From Alnus glutinosa (Eukaryota; Streptophyta; Magnoliopsida; Fagales; Betulaceae): 64,000 nucleotides of DNA. Shown piece after piece: positions 25,286 to 37,310 of the stretch. The stretch covers positions 7,632,501 to 7,696,500 of the forward strand of contig NC_084894.1 in NCBI RefSeq assembly GCF_958979055.1. The letters are read 5' to 3'. The translations under genes and the position numbers were made by a program. The notes below the pieces were generated by a model. That model ran no database searches. It was not told the origin of the DNA and saw only the letters and a program-made list of their open reading frames with translations. Numbering within the stretch: the first letter of the stretch is position 1; each line of letters starts with the position of its first letter.

Positions 25286-28075
25286 ATGGACCAGGGACGC
25301 CATCCTTATGCATATCGGGCACCTCGCCCACCCGTGCCCCCCATGACCACGCCCACTGATTCGATGCCAGTATATACTGCGGCGTGGCCACCCCACCCAG
25401 ACGGGGCTTATAGACCATTGTTGCCGGGTATGGTGGCCGTGCCCACGTCAGATCACGGGCAGACCAGCACAGCTGGAGTTGGCAGCTCTCCATTGTCGGA
25501 GCTGCCGACATTATCTCAGATAGGGTTCACCCAACCGGGTAACGCCTATCGATGGTGGGTGCAAGAGGGGGTGGGGTCACAGGGTTATGCGCCGTACTTT
25601 CCGTATACGTATAGTCGACCTATGACGTGTAACCCTGATAGTGAGACGCAGGATTGTAGATTTCCACTGTCACAGACCGGGGAGATGCAGATGCCGGCTG
25701 TGGGGTTGGGACAGATACCGGCACAGGCGGCGATGCAGGGCCAGATTTTGGGGCCGAGACAGATGCCAGCATCGGGGGCGAGTCAGGGCCCGGGGCATGT
25801 AGAGAGGCAGATGCCGTTACCTGGTGAGAGCCAGATGCCGCTTTCCGGTGAGAGTCAGATGCCGCTTTCCGGTGAGAGTCAGATGCCAGATGTGGGGGGG
25901 AGCCAGACTACCCATGAGGAGGACGTTGCGATGTTGGGTACCGATCAGTTGGCCCCCGGTAGCCCTCAGGGTATGGATTCAGATGATGATCAGCATCCTC
26001 CACCAGCCGGAGAGGTTGGCGAGGAGGTTGCAGGCGACCCAGCGACGCAGCACATAGGGACTGGGCAGATTCGGTTGATGGGTAAGTACATATGTAGACA
26101 TCCTTAAAACTCATATTATGTTACCAAAATATTTTTTTTGGTTTGGAAAAAAATAACTATTTGATTACATTTTGTTTATATATGTGTGTGTGTGTTATTT
26201 AGTGTTAACCAATTAAATTAATGTTGAATATATTTTTTCATTAGGGTACAACCCAGACGGGACCATTTATTATGAGGTGATTGACGACCCAGCGAGAAAC
26301 TGGGTGCTCCCGAGGGGGAAGAAGGTTGTATTGCAGTACAATGCTGCTATACAACCTGTAGGACGAGCCTGCAATCGTTTTCGGCGGGAAGTGGGCAAGA
26401 TGATCAGGAGTGGGTCCTACATACACATGCGGGACGAATGGGCGAGGGTAAATAGGCAGATTAAGCAGGCAATGTGGAACGCACTGATGGTATGTTTATG
26501 AATATAATTTAATTATTTATTTGAATTAAACTTGAGCTTAATGTTTAGGTTGAAGTTTTTAAACCTATAATGCTTTGATTGAAATGTGCAGGAGGAGTTC
26601 TATCTACCTGTATCAGTTGACATGCGCAGGGCACAACAGGAGGCGTGGAATGATATTGGACGTAAGCACCGCTTGTGGAAGTCGAGGTTCAAAACCCAAC
26701 TAGGAATTGGAGACGGTGACACGCCCGAGAGTATCCGTGCGAGAATGCCGGAGAAATTTTTTGAGCAGTATGATGCAGAAGATGTAGAATTCCTGCTGAG
26801 AGATTGGTGCAGAGAGCATAAAATCGTATGTAGGCCAAAAAATTGTCAACTATTTTTTAATAACAGTTCATTTAATTTTAGTTTTAATTTAAGTGTGTCA
26901 ATTGTTACATGTTTACTTTCATGTTCAATGCGTAGGCAACCTCTGAACGGATGAAGAGGTTGCGGGAGCGGAATGACCTACCCCATTGTGCGGGATCTAA
27001 AAGTTATGCCAGATTTAATCACGAGGAGGTAATTAAATATATATGTTTATGTTTTTAATATTTGTTGGTAATTGTTTTTCTTTTTCTTTTTCTTTAAACT
27101 ATTTTTATCGCTATCTGTTTGTTATATATGTCAACTGCATGACGACAGGCATGTACATCTGGCACGCCCCCCACTCGCGCCGCGTCGTTCGTGAAGACCC
27201 ACACAAAGAAGGACGGCACTTTCCTGAACGACCGTACACGGGTCTTATGCGTATGCTACTGATTTAGTTTACTAATATTTTTAAATTATGTGTGATATGT
27301 CATTATTCAATATATGACTTTTTCATGTTGACGACGTACAGGAGAGGATGACGCAGAGTTTAGCCAGTGATCCAGCCGCCACGCAAAGCGTCTCCGCAGA
27401 CACGGTGCGTTGGGCACCGAACGACGCTTACGAACAGGCGATTGGGAGGCCTGAGTATGCAGGGAGGGTTCGGCAGGTTGGCCCGAACGTCACACCTGTT
27501 CGAGGGACATGTTTTTCATATAGGCCTCGGTCACAGGGGGGACCATCTCAGGGGACGTCTCGGGATTGGGCCGAACAGTCTCGGAAGATGGAAGAGATGC
27601 AAGCGGAGCTACATGCTGAGCGAGCGAGGAATGACCGTTTGGAGCAGCGCGTGCAACAGTTCGACGGCATAGAGCAGCGCTTGCGAGAGATGGAGGTCTT
27701 CATGTCCTCCATGGCAGTACCAGCACCATGTGTTGGTAATCAATCTTCTCCTGCACACGTAGGTAGTACGTCGTCCGTTGGTAGTGCATCTGCAGGTATG
27801 GTTTATATTGTGTATAGGACAAAATTAATTTCAATTTGTTTTCATTACCCCTTTAATTTTGCAAGTAATATTATATACTTTAATTGTCTATATTATTTGC
27901 AGGTAATTCGACAACGGTTGGTACGTTGTCGCCTGTTGGACGACAGCTGAGCCAGCACTCCACTGTCGCTACACCTTCGCCCGCTACACCATTCATTGCG
28001 CAGCAATCGCCGGTGGGCGAGAACACGCCTGGGACGGTACCTCGTGATTCGCAGAGACGCCTTTCAGATTTGTAG
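25286..28075 (+). CDS. TnpA-like CACTA protein (plant Transposase_24 family)
   Basis: Seven coding exons join in frame with GT..AG borders: 25286-26081, 26245-26489, 26592-26825, 26936-27028, 27149-27250, 27342-27795 and 27903-28075, giving 698 aa. The N-terminal third is rich in Pro, Gln and Met, with a [12 protein letters not shown] repeat in tandem. The central region (about 266-490) fits Transposase_24, including [29 protein letters not shown], and [17 protein letters not shown] (the KTHTKKDG core at 472-479). [12 protein letters not shown] follows near 531-542. A coiled coil is likely at about 570-614. The family is the TnpA/TNP1-type accessory protein of CACTA elements, which binds subterminal repeats; that role is inferred from the family. 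No stop or frameshift interrupts it. The intron acceptor TTCGCAG at 25279 indicates an upstream non-coding exon. Confidence 0.88.
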
Positions 28076-28371
28076 ATATTTTGTGTAATTATTTTTTGTT
28101 CGTAAATATTTGCTTGTTAACGAATATGTTATTAATTATTTGTTTGTGTAGTATGATTTCGTGTTGGTTTTGGGTAAAATAAATGCTGCGTTATCTGTGG
28201 TCGAAAATTACAAAATTTGAAAAATTCAAAAAAAAATTTAATTAACCCAAATAAATTTTATAAAACAATAAAAAATTTATTTTTTTTAAAAAAAAAACTA
28301 AATTCAGTTTTTTATTTAATTAAAATTTTTATTTAATTTTTTAATTGTATTTTTAATTTAATTAAAAACAT

Positions 28372-28690
28372 TTTGACACGTGTATCGGAATACACGGGTC
28401 AAATTTGACACGCGTATTCCGATACACGTGTCAAAATGTTTTGACACGCGTATTGGAATACGCGTGTCTAATTTGACACGTGTATTCCAATACACGTGTC
28501 AAAACATTTTGACACGCGTATTGGAATACGCGTGTCAAATTTGACACGTGTATTCCGATACACGTGTCAAAATGTGCAGTTTGTAACATGCACATTTGAC
28601 ACGCGTAATACGCGTGTCAAAGTACACGTGTCTAAATGTTTGACACGTGTACGACACTGTACACGTGTCAAACTGCACGTGGCTATTTCA
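28372..28690. repeat. Right subterminal repeat array of the CACTA element
   Basis: About ten CACGTG cores in ACACGTGT context, alternating with GACACGCGTATT and AATACGCGTGTC, arranged as nested inverted repeats. It mirrors the left array in motif but not in spacing. Confidence 0.85.
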
Positions 28691-28709
28691 TACCATTTTT
28701 GTAGTGTCA

Positions 28710-30350
28710 CCCATAATTGAGGTACTATTTACAATGCAAAATAAACCATACATAAAAAGGCAAAAATTAATACCGTTAATTAAACCGCCTAGATCATAGG
28801 TATTTAACCCTAAGAACTAATCAATTCACACACCTATATATATATATATATATACAAAGCCATTTTCCATGTGCTACGTACTAAATATAACACGTACGTA
28901 GTACTATTAAAACCACTATATATATATCATAAATTCGTAATAACATTCGTGGTTGATATCCCAACTATAATATATCGAGGTCCAAATGCATCCCGATCGA
29001 TGGATCGATCAATCAAGTCCATGCATGTCAAATAAAAGAATTTGATAATTGTACGTGCTGCTTCGCTTTAATCTTACACTTGGCTATTCAAGTCCCAAAA
29101 CTGCCTCATTGTCGGACTCAACATAAACACAGGGACATAAATTAATTAACCATGCATATATCTACGTACGTCATCGATCACCTTCTCCGATTGTTTTCTT
29201 CATATGTCGCAACCAAGAATGCCTAATAAACTTAACATCGATCAGATTCCTTTCTGCCAGAAATATATTGGAGGATCTTTTACATCAAAGTTCTATACAT
29301 ATATATATGTACGTTAATCAATGTTAAAGGCGAAACACAAAAGTTAAGCCTGATAATAATATGAGATAAAATTGATCGAGAAACTTCTATCATCTATTGG
29401 CGCGCTAGCTACCTACCTCATTCATGCAATCAATATATGTACGTACGTACGTCTGAAGTTTATCACCACGCTTGAGCCTCAAGTGATCAACTGTTGGGAT
29501 TCTATACTTAGCGTGTGGAATGGCAGATTAGGTTTTCTTCCTTTGTTTCTTTTTTTGTTCTTTTTTATTTATTTTTTCTTTTTAAAAATTATATAGTCTT
29601 TTACACTATCAAACTTCTATTAATATATATATATATATATATGTATTAATTAAGGTACAACTAAAAACTGAAGGCCAAGTGTCACGTAGCAAAAAAGTAG
29701 AGGAGTTTTTTTTTTTTTTTTTAATTAAATAGGGAAAAGGATTATGTGCGAGGATTCTTACCACTCTTGATCCAAAAGAAAAAGAGAGTGGGAAACAAAA
29801 AACCGAAAAAGGGGTAGCTCCCCAACAACAGAAATACAAACAAAGGTTAAGAAATAGGTTAAACAAGTTATTCGATCCTCTTAATTAAGAGGCTGCACGA
29901 GGCGATTACAGAAGCAAAAGGGACACAAAAATCTGCACATCATCTTAGAAACAACAACCACCACCGAAAAGAGATTGAAGCGGTAAATGTAATGTCTAAG
30001 TCTGAAGTAGGGACTTAAGAGAGAGGGATCAACACATAGATCGATCAAAAGTACCCTCTACAACTGGAAAAGACCAAGAAAATATAAGAAGACATAAACC
30101 CAAAAAAAAAAAAAAAAATACATAATAATAATAATAAAAAAAAAATAGAGAAATACAACAAAACAACAAGCAAACAGCAGCAGTGGCCGGAGTAAGGATG
30201 GCAGCACGCAATGACCAGTGCATGGAGGACACACTCCGACAAGTGGATCTCACATGCCGGCGCATGAGTCATGGTTTATAGAGCATTATGAGCATATATA
30301 TATATATATTTCAACTTTTCTTCATCATCGATCATGATATGCTTTATATA
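28710..30350. other. Intergenic, AT-rich
   Basis: No gene or bounded element recognised. Short TA runs (28837-28853, 29625-29641), a poly-T run near 29707-29723 and an A-rich stretch at 30100-30150. Confidence 0.4.
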
Positions 30351-30557
30351 CAGGGACGGAGGGAGGGGGGGCTTGCAGGGCCCATGTCCCCTCCCCCCAA
30401 TTTCCTAAAAAAAGAAATTTTTTTAGGCAGAAATTTTTTTTTTCTAAAAAATTAAAAAATGTAGGGTAAAAATAAAAATTTAGCTTATTTGGCTCTTACT
30501 AAAAAAATTTTTTTGGCCATTGGCTCCTACTCATAAGAACTTCTGGCTCTGTCCCTA
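30351..30557. mobile_element. hAT-type MITE, 207 bp
   Basis: The left end is CAGGGACGGAG and the right end is CTCTGTCCCTA, which is TAGGGACAGAG in reverse complement. Identical eight-base flanks TTTATATA lie at 30343-30350 and 30558-30565. The eight-base duplication and CAGGG-type ends fit hAT, though the flank is low-complexity. Confidence 0.65.
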
Positions 30558-31130
30558 TTTATATATATGTGTGTGCGCGCGCGACGTGAACTCCTTTAAA
30601 AAATGGTCACTTCGTATACCTATTTCTATCGGGTAAATTCTAGACGAACCGAACCCATGCAATTAAGTTTTTCCTCTACACTAGATCAGATAAGACTTCC
30701 GCTTCGCGGTTGGGATTAAATTACTTACCACTTAATCAGCCAACTCATTGGTGTTCTTTTCAAGTCAACGATGCGTTACACTTTTATTGCATTGCTTTGT
30801 TGAGATAGATATACAAAAAAGCAAAAAATGGCATCATGACAACAATTAACATGAGTGTTTTTTGCATTGCTTTGTTGACCTATGTCTTTCGTTGAATGAC
30901 ATCTCTAATTCCATAAATATGAGATTGATGGGTGACGTCGAGGGTTGGTGTTCTCTTAGATGCATATATCAGAAACCTGATCAAACAAAGAAAAATGTTA
31001 GAAGGAAAAATTACACTTTATTTTTCAATGTTGTATTATTTGTTTAATTTTGCCTTCAAAGTAAAAAAAATATTACAATGCATCTTAACCAAGTTTCCTA
31101 ATTTTGCAATGTAGCAATTCTTTTACGTAA
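30558..31130. other. Intergenic, nothing recognised
   Basis: AT-rich with a short GCGCGCGC stretch at about 30573-30583. No supported gene. Confidence 0.4.
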
Positions 31131-31467
31131 GTCCATCTTTTTTGATAGAAATATTAGACCCACATGCGACGCACGTCGGTTAATTTATTTTTCTCAAAAT
31201 ATCATTGCAAAATCATTTGTTTTTTTTTTTTAAAAAAAAAAAACAAAATAAAATAAAATTGAGTGGCGGAAGCCACCCCATGGACCAATATTTAGGGTAG
31301 CCGGCCACCCCCATTTGGTCATGGGGTGGCTCGGGCATCCCTATTCGACCGGCTTGAAAGCCATCCCAAAAAGCTTGAATTTTCTAAAAATATGTTTTAA
31401 AAAATAATTATTTTTAAAAATTCACCTGCGACTCATGTGGATCTCTTTCCGTAAAAAAAAGATGGAC
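31131..31467. mobile_element. Candidate MITE with GC-rich core
   Basis: GTCCATCTTTTTT at the left is matched inverted by AAAAAAAGATGGAC at the right, and CCCACATG inside the left arm pairs with CATGTGGA on the right. The core (about 31262-31375) is rich in GCCACCCC/GGGGTGGC, like the core of the 43250-44229 element. No target duplication was found. Confidence 0.5.
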
Positions 31468-31953
31468 CATTATAAATGCAGGACTTCCATTCACAACCGC
31501 TAATATCGCCGCTGTTAGGTGTCGTGTGAATGCATGCGATTAATTATCAAAACTATTACATCTTTTGAGGTTAAGAGAGAGAGAGAGAGAGAGAGAAGGT
31601 AAAAGTAGCTCCAAGGAAAAACGAATCCTGCCCCATGAAAAAGTTTTCTGCTCTTATAATATTATCATTATTCAGAAATTTAAAGCATGACTTTTGAACA
31701 AAATTCCAGAAAGAGTAGCGTACTTGATATCTTGTCATCTGGTATACATGCATGCAGGAGATCAGACTAGCTCTTCAACGTACAAGTGCATTGTCATCGA
31801 TCGTGCTGTCCTTTTGATTCCCCACTCAAGGATCTGAGTCCAACCCTGCAATGCCCCGTCAAAAGTTTGCTTAGCCTCATGGCAGGCCTTACGTACATGT
31901 TTTTGTAGTTAATTAACTTAAATCATCAATAACTAGTAATATTAAGATAGATA
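31468..31953. other. Intergenic with short (GA)n
   Basis: A short GA run at 31575-31596; nothing else recognised. Confidence 0.4.
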
Positions 31954-31954
31954 A

Positions 31955-32112
31955 GAGCATCTCCATAGGATGATCTGAATCTCAATCTATTTTACATGAT
32001 CTCAATCTATTTTACATGATTAAAATCTACTTTTTGTTAGTTTACAGAACCACTAATAAAACTGTCATCCATTCGATTATCTAAATTTATATCTATTTTA
32101 TTAAAATAATCA

Positions 32113-32163
<51 letters not shown>

Positions 32164-32714
32164 ATTAAAACCTCATATCCATTATCCACTCCTCTCCCAA
32201 ACACGAAATCATCTCACAGGCACCACGAAATCATCTCACAGGCATTTCATCAACCAAACGAACTGCACTTTCAAGATCAAAATCAACCCACGGCATCACC
32301 ACCGTAATCAACCAGAATAATCAGAATTATCACATAGACACACCACAGACTACACCCAACCGGCAACCATCACGGCATCACCACCGCACCACCACCTCAC
32401 GAGACCACCGGAAAACTCCAGAAGATCAGCAACCCAAACTCAGAAACTTCCGGAAAATCAAAATAAAAAACAACCCAACGGAAAATCAAAATCAACCCAC
32501 CGGAAAATCAAAATTAATCGAATGAGATCTTGATGAACGGTGAATCGATTTTTCTTCCTCTGAGGCGCTCTTTGGGATTTGAGGAGTGAAATTGGTGTTT
32601 CTTTGACCCACCACAGTTTGGAGCTTCTTTTCCTTCTTGTTATCTAGATTGGGTGCGAGATTTCCATTTCTTTTTGCTTTCTTCTTCGGCTGGAATTTTT
32701 CTTGGAGGGATGGA

Positions 32715-32753
<39 letters not shown>

Positions 32754-33163
32754 CGCTCCAAAGCTGGCAGAGCAAGCCGAGCGGTACGAGGAGATGGTGG
32801 AGTCTCCCCTGTTGGAATGTGTCGTCGATTGAGCAGGAGGAGGAGGGGTGGCGTCTCCCCCGTCGGAATCCCGAAGCTTCCGCAGGAGAAGAAAACCTAG
32901 AGAAACGCGCGCAGAGAAGAAGAAGAAGAAGAAAGAATCTTTGAGAGAGAGAGAGAGAGAACGGAAGAAAAGGAAGAAAAATGGTATAATATTGATACAT
33001 ATGTGAACAGTGCAACGCCACAGGTAGCGTTGCACTGCTCACAAATGCAGGTTGTATCTATTCTGGCGTGAAGATGCATAATCCGATGGAAGACGTTTTT
33101 GAGTTTTTTTCTATCTATTTTAGCTTAAAGTGGAGGATGCATAACCCGGTGTGAGTGCTCTTA
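31955..33163. mobile_element. Candidate AGAGCA-type transposon
   Basis: The left end AGAGCATCTCCATAGG and the right end CCGGTGTGAGTGCTCT (reverse complement AGAGCACTCACACCGG) form degenerate inverted termini of a type common in plant non-autonomous elements. The interior has a CT run (about 32720-32750), a GA run (32943-32961) and GC-rich blocks that resemble a captured 5' gene leader. No protein is supported. No clear target duplication. Confidence 0.4.
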
Positions 33164-33688
33164 ACAAGAGAAATAGCACTAGCTATTGTAACCTCGACCC
33201 AAGGCCGATCTTAATTAACTCGGTCACGCTTATTTGTTGCTACGGATGTGATAATTAATTCCAGTTTACGTGTTGTTGAGTTTGAATTGTGTTAAAATAT
33301 GATTATAAAATTATATATATTAATTTGAACTTAATTAATTTAATTAAATAAGATGAAATTTTTAATTTTAATATATTGAGGTTATATCGTGTTTGCATTA
33401 ATGTCAAAAACAATTGTCAAATCTTATTGAAGGAAATAAAAAAATCAATGGGCTTGTTTGGCACGAGCAATAAAATTTTCCCTTCTCTTTATTTATTTCA
33501 AAAATAATCAATTTCAAAACATTCTAACTTTATATCACATTAATAATTTTTTGTTATTATTTAAATAAAAAAAAATCACTACAATACAAAACTTTTTCAC
33601 TTTTTTATACAAATTCTTTTTACTTTATATCACATCAATCACTTTCAACTCTTACTACCAATTCCCCTTCCCTTACCAAACAAATATA
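33164..33688. other. Intergenic, AT-rich
   Basis: GGGCTTGTTTGGCA near 33451 and TACCAAACAAATA near 33674 are inverted and may bound a further small element next to the foldback element; this is weak. No gene. Confidence 0.35.
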
Positions 33689-33943
33689 GGCCTTGTTTGA
33701 AAACCCCCTTCCCCCTCCCCCAATTTTTTCCTCCCTTTTTCCCTCTCTTCTGGGCCCACTCAACAGACCTTGCCAGAAAAAATTTGGACATTTTTTGCCC
33801 CTTTACTTGTGCATCCAGCTTTTCTTTGAGTGGGCAAAAAATGTCTAGATTTTTTCTGGTAAGGCCTGTTGAGTGGGCCCGGGAGAGGGGGAAAAGGGGA
33901 GGAAAAAATTGAGGGAGGGGGAAGGGGGTTTTCAAACAAGGCC
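33689..33943. mobile_element. Foldback MITE, 255 bp
   Basis: Almost the whole element is an inverted repeat. GGCCTTGTTTGAAAACCCCC at the left is matched by its reverse complement at the right (33924-33943), and the arms extend inward for over 100 bp around a short centre near 33810-33820. ATATA flanks both sides (33684-33688, 33944-33948). The arms produce mirror-image frames that are not genes. Confidence 0.75.
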
Positions 33944-34367
33944 ATATAATGTGTCTAGGAGTCTTTTCTGTGTCCCTTAAAAAATAATGTGACTTCTAAA
34001 ATTGTTGTTGGGCTTGTAAATATTTTTTATTAAATTTTAATTAAATTATAATTTAAAAACTTATCTTATTTTTAGAGGGACAAGCAAAAGACTTCTAGAA
34101 TTATTATTATTTTCGCTCATTTTGATTTATTTTTATTTTTTTGTTTTTACCAAAATGTTGTCGGTGCTACTCAGATGACAGGGACAATACGAACATTGAG
34201 GTGAAAGGAGGACTACGTAAATAGGACAAAGGTTAGCCACCCCAACTTACACGTGCTGTGATTATATTTTCAAACTTTAAATTGATATTTGACCTCTTCT
34301 AAATTGATTTTTGCAAACTTTAAATTGGCTACCCTTGCCTTAAATTTTGTGAAGTTTCACATGATCT

Positions 34368-34569
34368 GAAGATGTGAACACGCTTAAATGTATAAACGCA
34401 TCCTTTTTATACAATATATTTTAAAGTTGTAATGGTCATGAATCTATCAGAACTCCACAGTTAAGCGTATTTCTGCGAGAGTAGTACCGGGATGAGTGGC
34501 TTCTTGAAAAATCTAGTTCAAGAGAGCCAAAAGTGGACAATATTGTATCATTGAGGGTAAGTTGTTACA
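34368..34569 (+). mobile_element. Cassandra-type LTR remnant with 5S rRNA-derived core
   Basis: Contains CAGAACTCCACAGTTAAGCG and GCGAGAGTAGTACCGGGATG (about 34449-34495), which match the 3' half of plant 5S rRNA, and ends GTTGTTACA. The upstream part matches the second LTR of the element at 40729-41449. GATCT occurs on both sides (34363-34367, 34570-34574). The left end looks truncated, so this is a partial solo LTR. Confidence 0.7.
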
Positions 34570-36294
34570 GATCTAGTCTGCTCGGAGCAGATATGCTCTT
34601 TAACTATTTTTATACATGGATTAGCGAAAGATGAAAGTCATAGATAACATTTTATTGTAAGAATTTTGTTTGTATCTATGACTGTGTAATCTCATAGCAT
34701 GTAGTTATGATTTTGCAGAGCTTTATGTTTTATGATGTAAGAGTTTTATACTCGCAATTTTTGATCAATGAAATACTCAAATTTTTCGTTTTAAAAAAAA
34801 AATTATCATAACGTTACCGTTAACACTTTATGTTAGTATTTTTCTTCAAATTCAATAAAAAAAATGTGTTAACATGTGCCGCATGTAAAATTATCAGCGT
34901 GATAATTTGAGGGGATCAAGTATCACTTTTTAAAATTTGGAGGAAAGTTAAAGAGGTGTAAGTTTGGATGAACAAGTGTATTTTTTTCGTTATATAAAAA
35001 TTTAAGACTAAATAACATTATATATCTAATTAAAATATAAGGATCTCAATTTGATAATAATCACAAGTTAAAATGGTCATCCGATATTTCAGGAAAATAG
35101 TAGCTCTTTATTGAAATGAAAACAAAATACATATATACTATAAAATATCAGTACCTCTTGAGAGAGCTGAGAGAGATCTAGAGAGAGAGAGAGAGAGTAA
35201 TCATACGTAAGCATTTGCGTTGAATAATATAGTCACAGATGAAAGTTAACTGAAATCTAAATTGCTTCTCTTTAGATAGAAGTGTATGTAAAAAAAAATA
35301 AAAAAAAATAAATAGATAAAAGAAGAAGAAGAAGAAGAAGAAAAAAAAAGGAAAAGAAAAGAAGAAGAAGAAGAAGAAGAAGAAGTGTATGTTACATCAG
35401 CATTCATGGCTGCAAGAACCACTAATCAATACCTTCATTTCACCTAACAAAGACGTTGCATATAAAAGCTAGATTGGCATTGCTCTTTTTGGTTCTAGTT
35501 GACAACGAGAAAACTTGGACATGGAATTGGATGCCTTAGATATGTGAAGTTGGCAAATGATATACAAAGAGTAATCTTACATATTACACTAATTTTTTAT
35601 CTTTATTTCGTTGGGCTGACGTGTTATTGTCTAACTATCGCCCTTGTTAAAAAATAAATAAATAAAATTAACGAATGATAGACACGGTAAAATTAACTCA
35701 ATGTGATGGGAATGAGACGAAAGTGTAGTTTGTAACCATTGAAAAAGTTCATATCATACCCAACTAGGTTGAACCACCATCTCTCTCTCTCTCTCTAAAT
35801 ACCCGATATTAAGCCTCTCTTTCTTTCACCTTAGTTATATTTTGGGCAAAAATCAAATTTAGCAATTTCAATTTAGTCCCCAAATTTTCAATTTCGATAA
35901 TTAGGTCCTTAAGTTTTCCTCTTGTTTCAAATGGATTCATCCGTCAACCTATCGTCTAATAAATTATCAATATGTCACAGTAGATCAATCAATTAATGTC
36001 ACGTAGCTTTATATATTAATTTTTTTTTAATTTTTTTTTTTGGATATATTTGTATTTTAAAATAATTATGGCATGTGGCACATACTATTGGTTCAATTTT
36101 TTTTTTTTGATATATTTGTATTTTAAAAAAGCTTCTGAAATTATTGAAACATAACTTTCATTTGGCCCTTCTGAAATTTTCGTCTTAACTTATTTAGAAA
36201 TATATAAGTACTAAAACTTTTTCTTTTCTTTCTTAAACTCTTTCTATCCAAATCCACAAAGTCTTCTAGAAAGATCACTATCAATCTAATTTCC

Positions 36295-36325
<31 letters not shown>

Positions 36326-37057
36326 ATAGATCATTGATTTTTTTTTAGTTTTATCTCCATGTAATCATGAGAAGGTAGATGGTAGTAGCATTGTGACTCT
36401 CCAAAGAAGTAGCTGAGCATTCAAACCCCATAATTTAGCCTGACTCATCCCTTCAAAGGTGGGATATATGAGCACCATTTATGTCTATTTATGATGATGG
36501 TTAAGACAATAAAGCATTTTTACCTAGAGAGTAAAAGGAAGAAAATTTTGGAGCTACATAATTTTGTTAGCCTTTAAAGTTTGTGTGTTGATGATTTTAC
36601 TGTAGTGTTACCATTATTACATGATAATCAAGGCACTCCTTTTACTTTCTATGACTTATAACACCAAGTTCGATGTGCTTGATATTCAAACAAGTGGCAA
36701 CAAGAAAGACAATATATGCTATTTTCTCGTGTGCTTTAAACCTTTTTCTTCACATGTTTCCCACTTTTGTTGTCCAACTTTTTAACAATAAGAGGGTAAG
36801 ACTTATTATGTAACAAATCTTCTAGGCAGTGCTTAAAGTGGTCCCTAATTAAGTACTATTGATATATGTTATTTTTTTTAAAACAAATTTACAATAATTA
36901 TTAATGTGTTTTAATTAATTAAAAGACTATGGAAAATTGAATTGAACATATTAGAGCTATGAATTTATTCATTTGTTATTAACATTTTTTACTTTACGAC
37001 ATTTAAACCCCCGTCCATCCGTCATAATAAAAAATTTACTCTAGCGGTTTTATAAAA
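34570..37057. other. Intergenic with microsatellites and a MITE remnant
   Basis: No gene. A GA run at 35179-35197, GAA runs at about 35320-35341 and 35361-35385, and a TA run at 36296-36320. A MITE-like stretch lies at about 35570-35740, sharing an outward layout (ACTGACGTG-type motifs around a poly-A centre) with sequences near 40560-40700 and 41885-42035. Confidence 0.4.
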
Positions 37058-37200
37058 GTCACTATTTTGTCACTCTAAGAATGATGTGATTTTTAAAATC
37101 ACCATTTGATCAAAAATTAATAATGATCAATTAAAAGCTTCATGGTAATTTTAAAAGTCACATCATTTTTGGAGGGACACAAAAGTGACAAAAAAGTGAC
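37058..37200. mobile_element. MITE, 143 bp
   Basis: GTCACTATTTTGTCAC at the left is mirrored by GTGACAAAAAAGTGAC at the right, and ATGATGTGATTTTTAAAAT is mirrored by ATTTTAAAAGTCACATCAT inside. Related degenerate copies occur near 20870-20970, 33980-34020 and 42195-42275. Confidence 0.65.
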
Positions 37201-37310
37201 TTATAGCATTACTCAGAGATTTACTTCTTGTGCCGTCTCTTACAACAACCAAAAAACAAACAAACTACTGTATGAGATTAATTTTAAGTTTTTTTTTTTA
37301 TTTGTCTAAG

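Larger units (their letters stand above)
21281..28706 (+). mobile_element. CACTA (En/Spm) DNA transposon, TnpA-type gene only
   Basis: The element starts CACTACAAAAATCG and ends ATTTTTGTAGTG, giving 12-bp perfect terminal inverted repeats. It is flanked by TCA on both sides (21278-21280 and 28707-28709), the three-base duplication typical of CACTA elements. Both ends carry dense subterminal repeats built on ACACGTGT. The interior holds an intact seven-exon gene for a Transposase_24 protein and a non-coding left half (about 21.7-25.2 kb). I found no TnpD/Transposase_21 catalytic gene, so the element is probably non-autonomous. Total length is 7,426 bp. Confidence 0.92.

Noticed and set aside
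34440..34512. 5S rRNA gene
   Set aside because: Only the 3' half matches, with substitutions, and it is embedded in Cassandra LTR sequence.
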